The notes: a model not told the origin generated them from the sequence alone. A stretch of DNA of 64,000 nt from Rhabdothermincola sp036846205 (GCF_036846205.1 NZ_DAIUCK010000003.1:1-64000); one strand, 5' to 3'; counted from the first letter of the stretch, positions 6,895 to 15,714 are shown. Translations and numbers: made by a program.

Positions 6895-8447
6895 AGCGGG
6901 ATGTTCCCGTGCTTGCGCTTGGGGAGCTCCTCACGCTTCGTGCGGAGCAGCTCCAAGCCGGCGATCAGCTTGATCCTGGTGTCGGCCGGGTCGATCACGT
7001 CGTCCACGAAGCCTCGCTCGGCGGCCACGTACGGGTTGGCGAAGCGCTCCGTGTACTCCTCCACCAGCTCGTTGCGGCGGGCGATCGGATCGGCGGCCGC
7101 CTGCAACTCGCGCCGGTAGAGGATCTCCACCGCACCTTGCGGGCCCATCACCGCCAGCTCGGCCGACGGCCAGGCGAACGCGAGATCAGCGCCGATCGAC
7201 TTGGAGTTCATCACCACGTAGGCCCCGCCGTACGCCTTGCGGGTGATGACCTGGATCCGGGGCACGGTCGCCTCGCAGTACGCATAGAGCAGCTTGGCGC
7301 CGTGACGGATGATGCCGCCGTATTCCTGGTCCACCCCGGGCAGGAAACCGGGCACGTCCACGAACGTGACGAGCGGGATGTTGAAGGCGTCGCAGGTCCG
7401 CACGAACCGGGCCGCCTTCTCCGACGACTCGATGTCCAGCACCCCTGCCAACTGCATCGGCTGGTTGCCGACCACGCCCACCGGATGACCGTCGAGGCGG
7501 GCGAAGCCGCACACGATGCTCCCGGCCCAGTTCGGGAAGTACTCGAAGAAGTCACCGTCGTCGACGACCGCGGCGATGACCTGCTTCATGTCGTAGGGCA
7601 TGTTCGGGCTGGCCGGCATGAGGTCGATCAGCTCCGGGCAGCGGCGCTCGGGGTCGTCGGTGGGCTCGTAGTACGGGGGCGGCTCGAGGTTGTTCGACGG
7701 CAGGAACGACAGCAGGTAACGGACGTCGTCCAGGCAGGTCTTCTCGTCGGGGGCCACGAAGGTGGCCACACCCGACTTCGTGGCGTGGCTCCGGGCGCCG
7801 CCCAGCTCCTCGAGGGTCACCTCCTCGCCGGTGACCGTCTTCACCACATCCGGCCCGGTGATGAACATGTGCGATGTGGTGTCGACCATGAAGATGAAGT
7901 CGGTCATCGCCGGGCTGTACACCGCGCCCCCCGCGCACGGACCGAGGATCACCGAGATCTGGGGGGTGACCCCCGACGCGAGGACGTTGCGGTAGAAGAT
8001 CCCGCCGTAGGAGGCGAGCGAGACCACACCCTCCTGGATCCGGGCGCCGGCACCGTCGTTCAGCCCGATCACCGGGGCACCCACCGACAGGGCCAGGTCC
8101 ATGACCTTGTGGATCTTCTCCGCGAAGACCTCCCCCAGCGCTCCGCCGAAGACCGTGAAGTCCTGGGAGAACACGAAGACCTTGCGGCCGTCGATGGTGC
8201 CCCAGCCGGTGATCACCCCATCGGTGTAGGGCCGCTCCTCGATACCGCTGTTGAAGGCCCGGTGCCGGGCGAGCATGTCGAGCTCGTGGAACGAACCGGG
8301 GTCGAGCAGGTACTCGATGCGCTCGCGGGCGAGCATCTTGCCCTTCTCGTGCTGGCGCTGGACGGCGCGCTCGGACCCCGGGTGGAGAGCCTCCTCCTTG
8401 CGCTTGGCCAGCTCCTCGAGCCGCTCGGTCATCGGATGATCGGACAT
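6891..8447 (-). CDS. pccB: Acyl-CoA (propionyl-CoA) carboxylase beta subunit
   Basis: 518 residues, full length. The carboxyltransferase subunit moves CO2 from carboxybiotin to acetyl- or propionyl-CoA. Two crotonase-fold halves are evident: GGALGEVFAEKIHKVMDLA and GAGARIQEGV in the N half, then FVDVPGFLPGVDQEYGGIIRHGAKLLYAY and RKAYGGAYVVM in the C half; the chain ends KRKHGNIPL. The biotin-carrying alpha subunit is not in the window. With accE it forms a two-gene operon. Propionyl-CoA as substrate fits the neighbouring methylmalonyl-CoA epimerase and Ccr, but acetyl-CoA cannot be excluded. Confidence 0.92.
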   Translation of the reverse strand: MSDHPMTERLEELAKRKEEALHPGSERAVQRQHEKGKMLARERIEYLLDPGSFHELDMLARHRAFNSGIEERPYTDGVITGWGTIDGRKVFVFSQDFTVFGGALGEVFAEKIHKVMDLALSVGAPVIGLNDGAGARIQEGVVSLASYGGIFYRNVLASGVTPQISVILGPCAGGAVYSPAMTDFIFMVDTTSHMFITGPDVVKTVTGEEVTLEELGGARSHATKSGVATFVAPDEKTCLDDVRYLLSFLPSNNLEPPPYYEPTDDPERRCPELIDLMPASPNMPYDMKQVIAAVVDDGDFFEYFPNWAGSIVCGFARLDGHPVGVVGNQPMQLAGVLDIESSEKAARFVRTCDAFNIPLVTFVDVPGFLPGVDQEYGGIIRHGAKLLYAYCEATVPRIQVITRKAYGGAYVVMNSKSIGADLAFAWPSAELAVMGPQGAVEILYRRELQAAADPIARRNELVEEYTERFANPYVAAERGFVDDVIDPADTRIKLIAGLELLRTKREELPKRKHGNIPL

Positions 8448-8456
8448 AGAGGCCCG

Positions 8457-8462
8457 AATCTA
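8457..8462 (-). promoter_or_regulatory. -10 box (TAGATT) of pccB
   Basis: TAGATT ends 9 bases before the pccB ATG at 8447, giving a leaderless or 1-3 base leader transcript. It is back to back with the LOG-family promoter. Confidence 0.45.
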
Positions 8463-8528
8463 CCGGGGCCTCTCCGCCCGGGCCGAATCGCTCCCCGGGG
8501 TGCCGCCGGGGGCCGCCGGCGGGTGCGT

Positions 8529-8534
8529 TAGCGT
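8529..8534 (+). promoter_or_regulatory. -10 box (TAGCGT), leaderless promoter of the LOG-family gene
   Basis: TAGCGT is 7 bases before the ATG at 8542. A GTG in the same frame at 8533 overlaps the box and is therefore unlikely to be the start. Confidence 0.5.
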
Positions 8535-8541
8535 GCCCCGG

Positions 8542-9138
8542 ATGCGGCCGATCGAGCGCCTCTGCGTGTACTGCGGGTCGAGCCTCGGGACGGACCCGGT
8601 GTTCGCCGAGGCCGCGGCGGCCCTCGGGGAGCTGATCGTGGCGGAGGGCCTCACCCTCGTCTACGGCGGCGCGAGCGTGGGGCTCATGGGCGTGCTCGCC
8701 GACACCGTGCTGGCCGCGGGGGGCGAGGTGATCGGGGTCATCCCGTCGTGGCTGGTGGAGTCCGAGATCGCGCACCCGGGCCTCTCCGAGCTGCACGTGG
8801 TCGAGACCATGCAGGAGCGCAAGCGGCTGATGGCCGAGCTGTCGGACGCCTTCGTGGCCCTACCCGGGGGCTTCGGCACCCTCGAGGAGCTCTTCGAGGC
8901 GGTGACCGCCTCCCAGGTCGGTCTCCACACCAAGCCCACCGGCCTACTCGAGGTGGGCGACTTCTTCGACTCGCTCCTCGCGTTCTTGGACCACGCGGTG
9001 GCCGTGGGCGTCCTGCGAGCAGAGAACCGGCGCCTCCTGCTCACCGCCTCGTCCCCCCGAGCGTTGCTCGACCGGCTCCGGTCCTGGCCGGGGCGGGTCG
9101 ACCAGCTCACCCCGGGGACACCGGGACGCCGGGGATAG
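8542..9138 (+). CDS. LOG family protein (cytokinin riboside 5'-monophosphate phosphoribohydrolase-like)
   Basis: 198 residues. The N-terminal CVYCGSSLG and LVYGGASVGLMG segments and the hallmark PGGFGTLEELFE (P-G-G-x-G-T-x-x-E) define the lysine-decarboxylase-like Rossmann fold of the LOG family. MQERKRLM, just before the hallmark, contributes the second active-site arginine block. Members cleave ribose-5-phosphate from nucleoside monophosphates; in bacteria without plant contact the physiological substrate is unclear. Divergent from pccB. Confidence 0.88.
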   Translation: MRPIERLCVYCGSSLGTDPVFAEAAAALGELIVAEGLTLVYGGASVGLMGVLADTVLAAGGEVIGVIPSWLVESEIAHPGLSELHVVETMQERKRLMAELSDAFVALPGGFGTLEELFEAVTASQVGLHTKPTGLLEVGDFFDSLLAFLDHAVAVGVLRAENRRLLLTASSPRALLDRLRSWPGRVDQLTPGTPGRRG

Positions 9139-9141
9139 CCT
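9136..9141 (+). promoter_or_regulatory. -10 box (TAGCCT) of the ligase gene
   Basis: Three bases before the in-frame GTG at 9145 and nine before the ATG at 9151. The usual 6-9 base spacing in this window favours the ATG as the real start of the ligase. Confidence 0.4.
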
Positions 9142-9150
9142 CCGGTGGAC

Positions 9151-10239
9151 ATGGACCTGCCCGTCGCGCCGCCGGTCGCCCCGATGCTGGCCCGAGCGGT
9201 CCACAGCCTGGACGAGCTTCCCGACGGCGACTACCTGTTCGAGCCCAAGTGGGACGGCTTCCGTTGCATCGTGTTCCGCGACCGCGACGAGATCGTGCTG
9301 GGCAGCCGCAACGACCGGCCGCTGACCCGATACTTCCCCGAGCTGGTCGATCCCCTGCGGGCCCAGCTCCCGGCGCGATGCGTGCTCGACGGCGAGCTGG
9401 TCGTCGTGACCGGCCACGGGCTCGACTTCGACGCGCTCCAGCAGCGCATCCATCCCGCGGCGTCCCGCATCGAACGCCTCGCCCGCGAGACGCCGGCATC
9501 ATTCGTGGCCTTCGACGTGCTGGCGATCGATGACCGCTCCCTGACCGAGGCCCCGTTCCGCGAGCGCCGCCAGGCGCTGGCCGAGGTGCTCGCCGGGGCA
9601 GTGCCACCGCTGTACCTCACGCCCGCCACCACCGACCGGTCGGTCGCGCACGACTGGTTCGTCCGCTTCGAGGGTGCGGGCTTCGACGGGGTGATGGCCA
9701 AGCCGCTCGACGGGCGCTACGAGCAGGACCGGCGGGTCCAGTTCAAGGTGAAGCACCAGCGCACCGCCGACTGCGTGGTCGCCGGGTTCCGCACCCACAA
9801 GAGTGGCGACGGCGTGGGATCGCTGCTGCTCGGCCTGTACGACGAGCGGGGAACGCTGCACCACGTGGGCGTGGCCACGTCGTTCACCGCGAAGCGGCGG
9901 GCCGAGCTCGTGGGGGAGATCGAGCCGTACCGGGACGGCGCCCTGGACGGGCATCCCTGGCGTGCGTGGTACCTGGCGGAGGCTCACGCCGACGGCGCCG
10001 CCGGTCGGATGCCCGGTGCTCCCAGCCGCTGGAGTGGAGGCAAGGACCTGTCGTGGACGCCGCTCCGCCCCGAGCGGGTGTGCGAGGTCGCCTACGACCA
10101 TCTCCAGGGTGACCGGTTCCGGCACGCCACCCGGCTGGTCCGCTGGCGCGACGACAAGGCCCCCGAGCAGTGCACCTACGCGCAGCTCGACGAGATCGCT
10201 CCCGCCGAGCTGACCGCGCTGTTCGACGTCCGGCGCTAG
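9151..10239 (+). CDS. ligC: ATP-dependent DNA ligase (LigC type)
   Basis: About 362 residues. The nucleotidyltransferase motif I is EPKWDGFR (K-x-D-G, adenylated Lys about residue 32). CVLDGELVV (motif III), FVAFDVLAI, GFDGVMAKPLDG (motif IV) and FKVKHQRTADCVV (motif V) follow, then an OB-fold domain. Length without nuclease or polymerase domains matches actinobacterial LigC, an accessory repair ligase, rather than LigD. The start is ATG 9151, or GTG 9145 two codons earlier. It ends convergent with a stand-alone 5'-3' exonuclease gene, so two repair functions lie side by side. Confidence 0.88.
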   Translation: MDLPVAPPVAPMLARAVHSLDELPDGDYLFEPKWDGFRCIVFRDRDEIVLGSRNDRPLTRYFPELVDPLRAQLPARCVLDGELVVVTGHGLDFDALQQRIHPAASRIERLARETPASFVAFDVLAIDDRSLTEAPFRERRQALAEVLAGAVPPLYLTPATTDRSVAHDWFVRFEGAGFDGVMAKPLDGRYEQDRRVQFKVKHQRTADCVVAGFRTHKSGDGVGSLLLGLYDERGTLHHVGVATSFTAKRRAELVGEIEPYRDGALDGHPWRAWYLAEAHADGAAGRMPGAPSRWSGGKDLSWTPLRPERVCEVAYDHLQGDRFRHATRLVRWRDDKAPEQCTYAQLDEIAPAELTALFDVRR

Positions 10240-10273
10240 CCCGGCCGGGCGGGTCGCCGCTGGCGCTGCGCGG

Positions 10274-11155
10274 TCAACCCCCGCGGCCCGCCGCGATCCG
10301 CAAGGCGCGGGCCACCAGCGACTCGGCGTCGATGCGCCGAGCGACGGATGCGAGCTCATCACGCGGACCGCGCCAGCGAAGCGCCTCCACGTCGTCGACC
10401 GTGATGGCGTCGCGCTCCAGCGTGGCCAGCCGGCGGAACAGCAGCGCGTCGGCCCACCGTTCACGCAGGGTCGCCGCCAGCTTCGTGGCCCCACGGACGT
10501 TCGCGTCCCAGGCCGCCCCGTCCCGTGGGATGGCCTCGAGGTGTCCCCAGCGGGCCAACACCGCTGCGGCCGACTTGGCCCCGAACCCGGGCACGCCGGG
10601 GAAGCCGTCCGCGCTGTCACCCACCAGCGCCAGGTAGTCGGGGATCGACGCCGGGGGCACACCGAACTTGGCCACCACCGCGGCCTCGTCGAGCACGATG
10701 CCCCGGCGGCGATCGAGCTGCACGACCCGCTGGCCGGAGACGCACTGGGCGAGGTCCTTGTCGGGAGTGCAGATGAGCACCTGCTCCACCCGGGGGTCGG
10801 CGGCGAGATCGGCTGCCGCCGCGGCCAGCGCGTCATCAGCCTCGAGCTCCACCATCGGCCAGACCACGAAGCCCGCGGCCTGCAACGCCTCCTCCAGGAT
10901 CGGGAACTGCGACAGCAGGTCGGCCGGCACCCCGGCGCTCGACTTGTAGCCCGGCCAGAGGTCGTTGCGGTACGACTCGATCACGTGGTCGGTGGCCACG
11001 CCGACGTGCGTCGCGCCCTCTTCGAGCAGGCCGAGCAGCGAGCCGACCACCCCCCGCACCGCCGCCACCTCCTGGCCGGCGGCCGTGACGTGCGACGGCA
11101 GCGCGAAGTAGTAGCGGAACAGCTCGTAGGTGCCGTCGACGAGATGAACCTGCAC
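10274..11155 (-). CDS. 5'-3' exonuclease (PolI N-terminal nuclease-like)
   Basis: 293 residues. HLVDGTYELFRYYFA opens the PIN-like nuclease core. Acidic clusters lie in ELEADDAL and TPDKDLAQ. The helix-3-turn-helix DNA-binding segment is PDYLALVGDSADGFPGVPGFGAKSA. These match the flap nuclease domain of DNA polymerase I, here as a separate protein with no polymerase domain. The GTG start at 11155 begins the first strand directly. It lies downstream of ccr and the epimerase on the same strand (50 bases after the epimerase stop), so it may be read through from that operon. Confidence 0.85.
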   Translation of the reverse strand: MQVHLVDGTYELFRYYFALPSHVTAAGQEVAAVRGVVGSLLGLLEEGATHVGVATDHVIESYRNDLWPGYKSSAGVPADLLSQFPILEEALQAAGFVVWPMVELEADDALAAAAADLAADPRVEQVLICTPDKDLAQCVSGQRVVQLDRRRGIVLDEAAVVAKFGVPPASIPDYLALVGDSADGFPGVPGFGAKSAAAVLARWGHLEAIPRDGAAWDANVRGATKLAATLRERWADALLFRRLATLERDAITVDDVEALRWRGPRDELASVARRIDAESLVARALRIAAGRGG

Positions 11156-11205
11156 GCGCGCCTCAGGTGCACGAGCCGCTGCAGGGATGGGGGCCGGGGA
11201 TCGAC

Positions 11206-11682
11206 CTACTCCTGGACGAGCTCGATGAGGGTGCCGAACGCGGTCTTGGGGTGCACGAACGCCACGGTCGTCCCCCTCGACCCGGGCCGGGGCGCCTCGT
11301 CGATGACCCTCCCGCCCTGGTCCTTCACCGCCTGCAAGGCCGCCGCGCAGTCCTTCACCCGGTACCCGATGTGGTGCAGTCCCTCGCCTTTGCGCTCCAG
11401 GAACTTCGCGACCGGTGAGTCGTCCCGGGTGGGCGTCAGCAACTGGATGTAGCTCTCCGCCACCTTCAACAGCGCCTCCTCGACGCCGTCACTGTCGACG
11501 ATCTCCCGATGGTCGACGACCGCCCCGAAGGTGTCGCGGTAGTAATCGATCGCCGCACCAAGGTCGTTGACGGCGATGGCCACGTGGTCGATCTCGGTCA
11601 GTAACGGGGAGACGGCGGCCGACTCGGCGGCCTCGTTCTCGTCGCCGTCCTGACCGGGCATGCGGGCACTCACCGGGCTCAT
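11206..11682 (-). CDS. mce: Methylmalonyl-CoA / ethylmalonyl-CoA epimerase
   Basis: 158 residues. Glyoxalase-fold metal protein that interconverts (2R)- and (2S)-methylmalonyl-CoA, and in the ethylmalonyl-CoA pathway also ethylmalonyl-CoA. Seen: EIDHVAIAVNDL with the first metal His, FLERKGEGLHHIGYRV with the second, and FVHPKTAFGTLIELVQE at the C-terminus with the metal Glu. A 25-residue charged N-terminal extension precedes the domain. A strong AGGAGG site lies 5 bases before the ATG and reuses the ccr stop codon (TAG-GAGG), so the two genes form an operon. Confidence 0.92.
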   Translation of the reverse strand: MSPVSARMPGQDGDENEAAESAAVSPLLTEIDHVAIAVNDLGAAIDYYRDTFGAVVDHREIVDSDGVEEALLKVAESYIQLLTPTRDDSPVAKFLERKGEGLHHIGYRVKDCAAALQAVKDQGGRVIDEAPRPGSRGTTVAFVHPKTAFGTLIELVQE

Positions 11683-11691
11683 GTCGTCCTC

Positions 11692-13032
11692 CTAGGCGCC
11701 GTGGCGGCGGAAGAGGGTGATCTTGTCCTCACCGACCTCCTCGCGGAAGGCCGGATCGTCGATGCCGAGCCCCTCCTGCGGGGCGAGGCACAGCACGCCG
11801 ATCTTGCCTTCGTGGAGGTTCTTGTGGACCTGGTACGCGGCTTCGCCGGTCTGGTCGAGCGGGTAGACCGCCGAGAGGATCGGCTGCACCTTGCCCTCGC
11901 AGATCAGCTGGTTCGCGGCCCAGGCCTCGGCGTAGTTCGCGAAGTGGGAGCTCACGATCCGCTTCAGCTTCATCCAGAGGTGGCGGTTGTCGTACTCGAT
12001 CATGTATCCGCTCGTGGCGGCGCAGGTCACGACGGTGCCGCCCCGAGCGGCGACGAACACCGACGCACCGAAGGTCTGGCGCCCGGGGTGCTCGAAGACG
12101 ATGTCGACGTCCCGGCCGATGAGCGCCCGGATGTCCTTGCCCAGGCGGCGCCACTCGCTCTCGTCCTGGGTGTGCTCGTCCTTCCAGAACCGGTAGCCGG
12201 CCGCCTTGCGGTCGATGACCGCCTCGCAGCCCATGGCCTTGAGGATCTCGCCCTTCTCCGGTGAGGAGACCACGCCGACCGGCGTGCCGCCGCCGTTGAG
12301 CACGTACTGGACCGCGTAGCCGCCGAGCCCACCGGTGGCTCCCCAGATGAGCACCGCGTCGCCCTGCTTCATGCCCGCGGCGTGGGGCGACACCAGCATC
12401 CGGTAGCTGGTGGAGTTGCACAGGGCGTTGACCGCGGCCTCCTCCCAGGTGAGGTGCGCCGGCTTGGGCATGAGCTGGTTGGCCTTCACCACCGACAGCT
12501 CGGCGAGGCCGCCGTAGTTGGTCTCGAAGCCCCAGATGCGCTGGTTCGCGGCCAGCATCGAGTCGTTGTGGGCGGATGGGTCCTGATCGTCGACGTAGTT
12601 GCAGTGGACGGTGACCCGGTCGCCCGGGCGCCAGTTGCGCACCGCGGAGCCGACCCGGAGCACGACACCGGACGCATCCGATCCGACGATGTGGAACGGC
12701 TGGTCGTGGCGGGCCCCCCACACGCTCTCCTTGCCGAGACGCTTCAGGAAGCCGAAGGTGGGGAGCGGCTCGAAGATGGACGTCCAGACGGTGTTGAAGT
12801 TGATGGAGCTGGCCATCACCGCGATCACCGCTTCATCAGGTGCCAGCTCGGGGAGGGTGACGTCCTGGATGTGGAGGGACTTGCGCGGGTCCTTGTCGCC
12901 GGACTCGACGCCCTCCCACATGTCCTGCTCGGCCTCGAGGACCACCGCGGCCCGGTAGGACTCCGGGAGCGGAAGGTTGGCGAGCTCCTCGCCCGGCGCG
13001 CCCGACTGGATGGCTTCGACGATCTCCTGCAT
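11692..13032 (-). CDS. ccr: Crotonyl-CoA carboxylase/reductase
   Basis: 446 residues. Reductively carboxylates crotonyl-CoA to (2S)-ethylmalonyl-CoA with NADPH and CO2, the defining step of the ethylmalonyl-CoA pathway. It is a zinc-less MDR-fold enzyme with NADP loop GATGGLGGYAVQ (about 231-242). The four CO2-binding residues known from studied Ccr enzymes (Asn81, Phe170, Glu171, His365) have counterparts here at about N80, F169, E170 and H363, in the segments SSINFNT, WGFETNYG and SSHFANYAEAW. This supports a true carboxylase rather than a plain reductase. The ATG at 13032 is fixed by a TACGTT box 6 bases upstream. Confidence 0.95.
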   Translation of the reverse strand: MQEIVEAIQSGAPGEELANLPLPESYRAAVVLEAEQDMWEGVESGDKDPRKSLHIQDVTLPELAPDEAVIAVMASSINFNTVWTSIFEPLPTFGFLKRLGKESVWGARHDQPFHIVGSDASGVVLRVGSAVRNWRPGDRVTVHCNYVDDQDPSAHNDSMLAANQRIWGFETNYGGLAELSVVKANQLMPKPAHLTWEEAAVNALCNSTSYRMLVSPHAAGMKQGDAVLIWGATGGLGGYAVQYVLNGGGTPVGVVSSPEKGEILKAMGCEAVIDRKAAGYRFWKDEHTQDESEWRRLGKDIRALIGRDVDIVFEHPGRQTFGASVFVAARGGTVVTCAATSGYMIEYDNRHLWMKLKRIVSSHFANYAEAWAANQLICEGKVQPILSAVYPLDQTGEAAYQVHKNLHEGKIGVLCLAPQEGLGIDDPAFREEVGEDKITLFRRHGA

Positions 13033-13038
13033 GGCACG

Positions 13039-13044
13039 AACGTA
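13039..13044 (-). promoter_or_regulatory. -10 box (TACGTT), leaderless promoter of ccr-mce
   Basis: Six bases separate it from the ccr ATG; there is no ribosome site. This excludes the longer reading that would start at 13104. Confidence 0.55.
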
Positions 13045-13130
13045 CCCGGCTCCGAAAACCGCGACCAAACTAGTGCGATTCACGAATAACGAATCATCCT
13101 TCACACCACGCTCCGCGGTTGCCTAGACTC

Positions 13131-13148
13131 ATAGGCCATACGACCTAT
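13131..13148. promoter_or_regulatory. Inverted repeat between ccr and the DivIVA-like gene
   Basis: ATAGG-N8-CCTAT in the 246-base divergent gap, just after a TTGCCTAGACT stretch that holds a possible -10 (TAGACT, 13124-13129) for the rightward gene. The rest of the gap shows nothing else recognisable. Operator function is a guess. Confidence 0.3.
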
Positions 13149-13278
13149 CTGAGCTTCGACCGCTCAGGAGCATCAGCTCTCGGCGGCCCCGGGCACACCG
13201 AGCGAGCAGGACGGAGCAGCAGCAGGCGGGCACCCGTGACCAGGTGGGCCCGACACGGACGGACGGGGGACGAGAGCG

Positions 13279-14283
13279 TTGGCGCTCACGCCGGAGGAGA
13301 TCGAAGGTCGCCGGTTCCCGCTGGTGGCCAGAGGCTACGACCCGAAGCAGGTTGACCTCTTCCTCACCGAGGTGGCCGCGTCCTACCGGTACGCGATGCA
13401 CCATCTCCTCCCCGGCGTGCACCGCCCCGCTGATCACGCCACCTCGGGCGAGGGACGACACCAGTCGCACGAGCGAGTGGGTGCCGAGGTGGCCGACATC
13501 CTGCGGGCGGCCGAGCGGGTCGGAGAGTCACTGCGATCGGAGGCCGAGCAGCAGGCCGCCGAGATCCGATCCGCGGCCGCCGCCGACGCGGCCCGCATCC
13601 GAGCCGAAGCCGACCAGGAGCGCCTACAAGCCAAGAAGGTGCTGCTGCGGGCCCAGCAGCAGGCCGAGACCCTCGTGAGGGAAGCCGAGCGCCAGGCGGA
13701 GGAGCGCCTGGGACGGGTCGAAGCCGAGGCCGAACAACGCGCAGACCGGGTCCTCGCCGGGGTGCGCCGCCGGGCCGAACAGATGGTGCGGGCCGAGCAG
13801 GCCGCCGTCGAACGGTTGCGTGCCGTCCGCGACGACATCGACGCCGCGATCGTCCGGGTGGTCGGCTCGGAAGCCGAGCCCGTGGTCGATCTCACCTCGG
13901 GCGAGCCGGTGGTCCGGATCGGCGACTTCCCGCCAGGGGCGTCGGCCGGCCGGGATCCCCAGGGCGACGGCTCAGCCACCGGTGCCGACCCGACGCCGGA
14001 ACAGCGCCACCCGTCCGCCGGTCGGGAGCACCCGCACCTCACGACGGCGACGCGCTCGGATGCAGAGGCCGACGAGGAACGAGAGCGGGACTCCCTGCGG
14101 CGGATGGTCCGAGCGGCGGTCCTGCGCGCCGCCGAGCATGCCAGCATGGACGCCGACCCCACGGTCCCGCCGGCCGAGCCCACCGCCAGGGATCGGGATG
14201 GGGCAGTCAGCCGGCGAACGGCGGCAAAGCCTGCCGGCCAGCCGAGCGCCTTGGCCCCAGGAGACCCGCCCGACAGCCATTGA
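13279..14283 (+). CDS. DivIVA-like coiled-coil protein
   Basis: 334 residues from a TTG at 13279. The first 30 residues, ending in VARGYDPKQVDLFL, match the membrane-curvature-binding N-terminal segment of DivIVA/Wag31. Residues about 65-190 are an uninterrupted Ala/Glu/Arg heptad coiled coil, and the rest is low-complexity and charged with a short helical segment (RRMVRAAVLRAAEH). DivIVA-type proteins mark curved membrane and recruit division or polar growth machinery. This one is not beside division genes, so it may be a paralogue with another role. Confidence 0.7.
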   Translation: MALTPEEIEGRRFPLVARGYDPKQVDLFLTEVAASYRYAMHHLLPGVHRPADHATSGEGRHQSHERVGAEVADILRAAERVGESLRSEAEQQAAEIRSAAAADAARIRAEADQERLQAKKVLLRAQQQAETLVREAERQAEERLGRVEAEAEQRADRVLAGVRRRAEQMVRAEQAAVERLRAVRDDIDAAIVRVVGSEAEPVVDLTSGEPVVRIGDFPPGASAGRDPQGDGSATGADPTPEQRHPSAGREHPHLTTATRSDAEADEERERDSLRRMVRAAVLRAAEHASMDADPTVPPAEPTARDRDGAVSRRTAAKPAGQPSALAPGDPPDSH

Positions 14284-14376
14284 CCCTCACCGTGGGCCCG
14301 CCCCGGGTTGCCCGGCCCGGCACGGTGGTCCCTACACTGCACCCAGCCGTTTCCGGACACACACCTGGGGGATTCC

Positions 14377-15558
14377 ATGGCTGGTTCCGTCATCGTCGCC
14401 GGCGCTCGCACACCGATCGGCAAGCTCTCGGGGGGCCTGTCGTCGTTCGCCGCCACCGAGTTGGGTGGCTTCGCCATCAAGGCCGCGCTCGAGCGGGCGA
14501 GCGTCGCCCCCGACCAGGTCGACTACGTGTTCATGGGGCAGGTGCTGCTCGCGGGGGCCGGCCAGATCACTGCCCGCCAGGCAGCCGTCAACGCGGGCAT
14601 CCCGATGAGCGTGCCCGCCACCACCGTCAACAAGGTGTGCCTGTCCGGCCTCAACAGCATCTACCTCGCCGACCTGATGATCAGCCAGGGTGATGCGGAC
14701 ATCGTGGTGGCCGGCGGCATGGAGTCCATGACCAACGCCCCCTACCTGCTGCCAGGGGCCCGAGCGGGTTATCGCATGGGCGATCAGACGGTCGTCGACT
14801 CGATGATGCACGACGGGCTGTTCTGCGCATTCGACCAGTGCGCGATGGGTGCGGGCACCGAGAAGTACGCGGCGTCCGCCGGGATCGATCGGGCCTCGCA
14901 GGACGAGCTGGCTGCCCAGTCCCACGAGCGGGCGGCCACCGCCCAGAAGGACGGGCTCTTCGACGACGAGATCGTGCCGGTCGAGGTGCCCCAGCGGAAG
15001 GGCGATCCCATCGTCGTGCGCGAGGACGAGGGCGTGCGTCCCGGCACCACCGTGGAGTCGCTGGCCGCCCTGCGCCCGGCATTCGACAAAGCCGGCAACA
15101 TCACCGCCGGCAACGCGTCGCAGATCTCCGACGGCGCCGCAGCGGTGATCGTGATGTCCAAGGCCAAGGCCGACGAGCTCGGCGTCGCCCCACTGGGCGA
15201 GATCGTCGCCTACGGGCAGGTGGCCGGCCCGGACCCGTCGCTGCTCACGCAGCCGTCCCGAGCGATCAAGGTGGCCGCGGAGTCAGCCGGCATCAAAGTG
15301 TCCGACATCGACCTGTTCGAGCTCAACGAGGCCTTCGCCGCGGTGGGGGTGGCGTCGATGGCCGACCTGGGCATCACCGCCGAGGTCACCAACGTCAACG
15401 GAGGGGCCATCGCACTCGGGCATCCCATCGGCATGTCGGGCACCCGGCTGGCACTCCATCTGCTCCTCGAGCTCAAGCGCCGCGGCGGCGGCCTCGGTGC
15501 TGCCGCGCTCTGCGGTGGCGGCGGGCAGGGCGACGGCATCATCGTCAGGGCGCTGTGA
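14377..15558 (+). CDS. Acetyl-CoA acetyltransferase (thiolase)
   Basis: 393 residues, normal for biosynthetic thiolases; condenses two acetyl-CoA to acetoacetyl-CoA. The acyl-accepting Cys is in NKVCLSGL (about residue 88), the second active site in NVNGGAIALGHPIG and ALCGGGGQG (catalytic Cys). The internal VFMGQVLLAGAGQITARQAA and ELNEAFAAV blocks are typical. The ATG at 14377 has a GGGGG site 5 bases upstream. It gives hbd its substrate and so starts the route to Ccr, though it is not co-transcribed with either. Confidence 0.93.
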   Translation: MAGSVIVAGARTPIGKLSGGLSSFAATELGGFAIKAALERASVAPDQVDYVFMGQVLLAGAGQITARQAAVNAGIPMSVPATTVNKVCLSGLNSIYLADLMISQGDADIVVAGGMESMTNAPYLLPGARAGYRMGDQTVVDSMMHDGLFCAFDQCAMGAGTEKYAASAGIDRASQDELAAQSHERAATAQKDGLFDDEIVPVEVPQRKGDPIVVREDEGVRPGTTVESLAALRPAFDKAGNITAGNASQISDGAAAVIVMSKAKADELGVAPLGEIVAYGQVAGPDPSLLTQPSRAIKVAAESAGIKVSDIDLFELNEAFAAVGVASMADLGITAEVTNVNGGAIALGHPIGMSGTRLALHLLLELKRRGGGLGAAALCGGGGQGDGIIVRAL

Positions 15559-15616
15559 TGCACGCCTGATCGCACCAGGCGATCCGGTCCCGCCTCCGGG
15601 CGGTCTGCTGCGTAGG

Positions 15617-15638
15617 GGCCTCGGCTTCGGCCGGGGCC
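15617..15638 (+). terminator. UUCG-tetraloop hairpin after the thiolase
   Basis: A 9-bp GC-rich stem (GGCCTCGGC with GCCGGGGCC, one G-T pair) closed by TTCG, 58 bases after the stop. The UUCG loop makes it very stable. No T-run follows. Confidence 0.55.
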
Positions 15639-15714
15639 TCTGCGCGTCGGGACCAGGCACCCGGCGACCCGTGCGCTCCGCACCGGAGCGCCTGCAGATC
15701 TGATCTGATGCCTC

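Noticed and set aside
6363..8531. 722-codon plus-strand open frame
   Set aside because: Antisense to accE-pccB with low-complexity translation; pccB motifs on the other strand are decisive.
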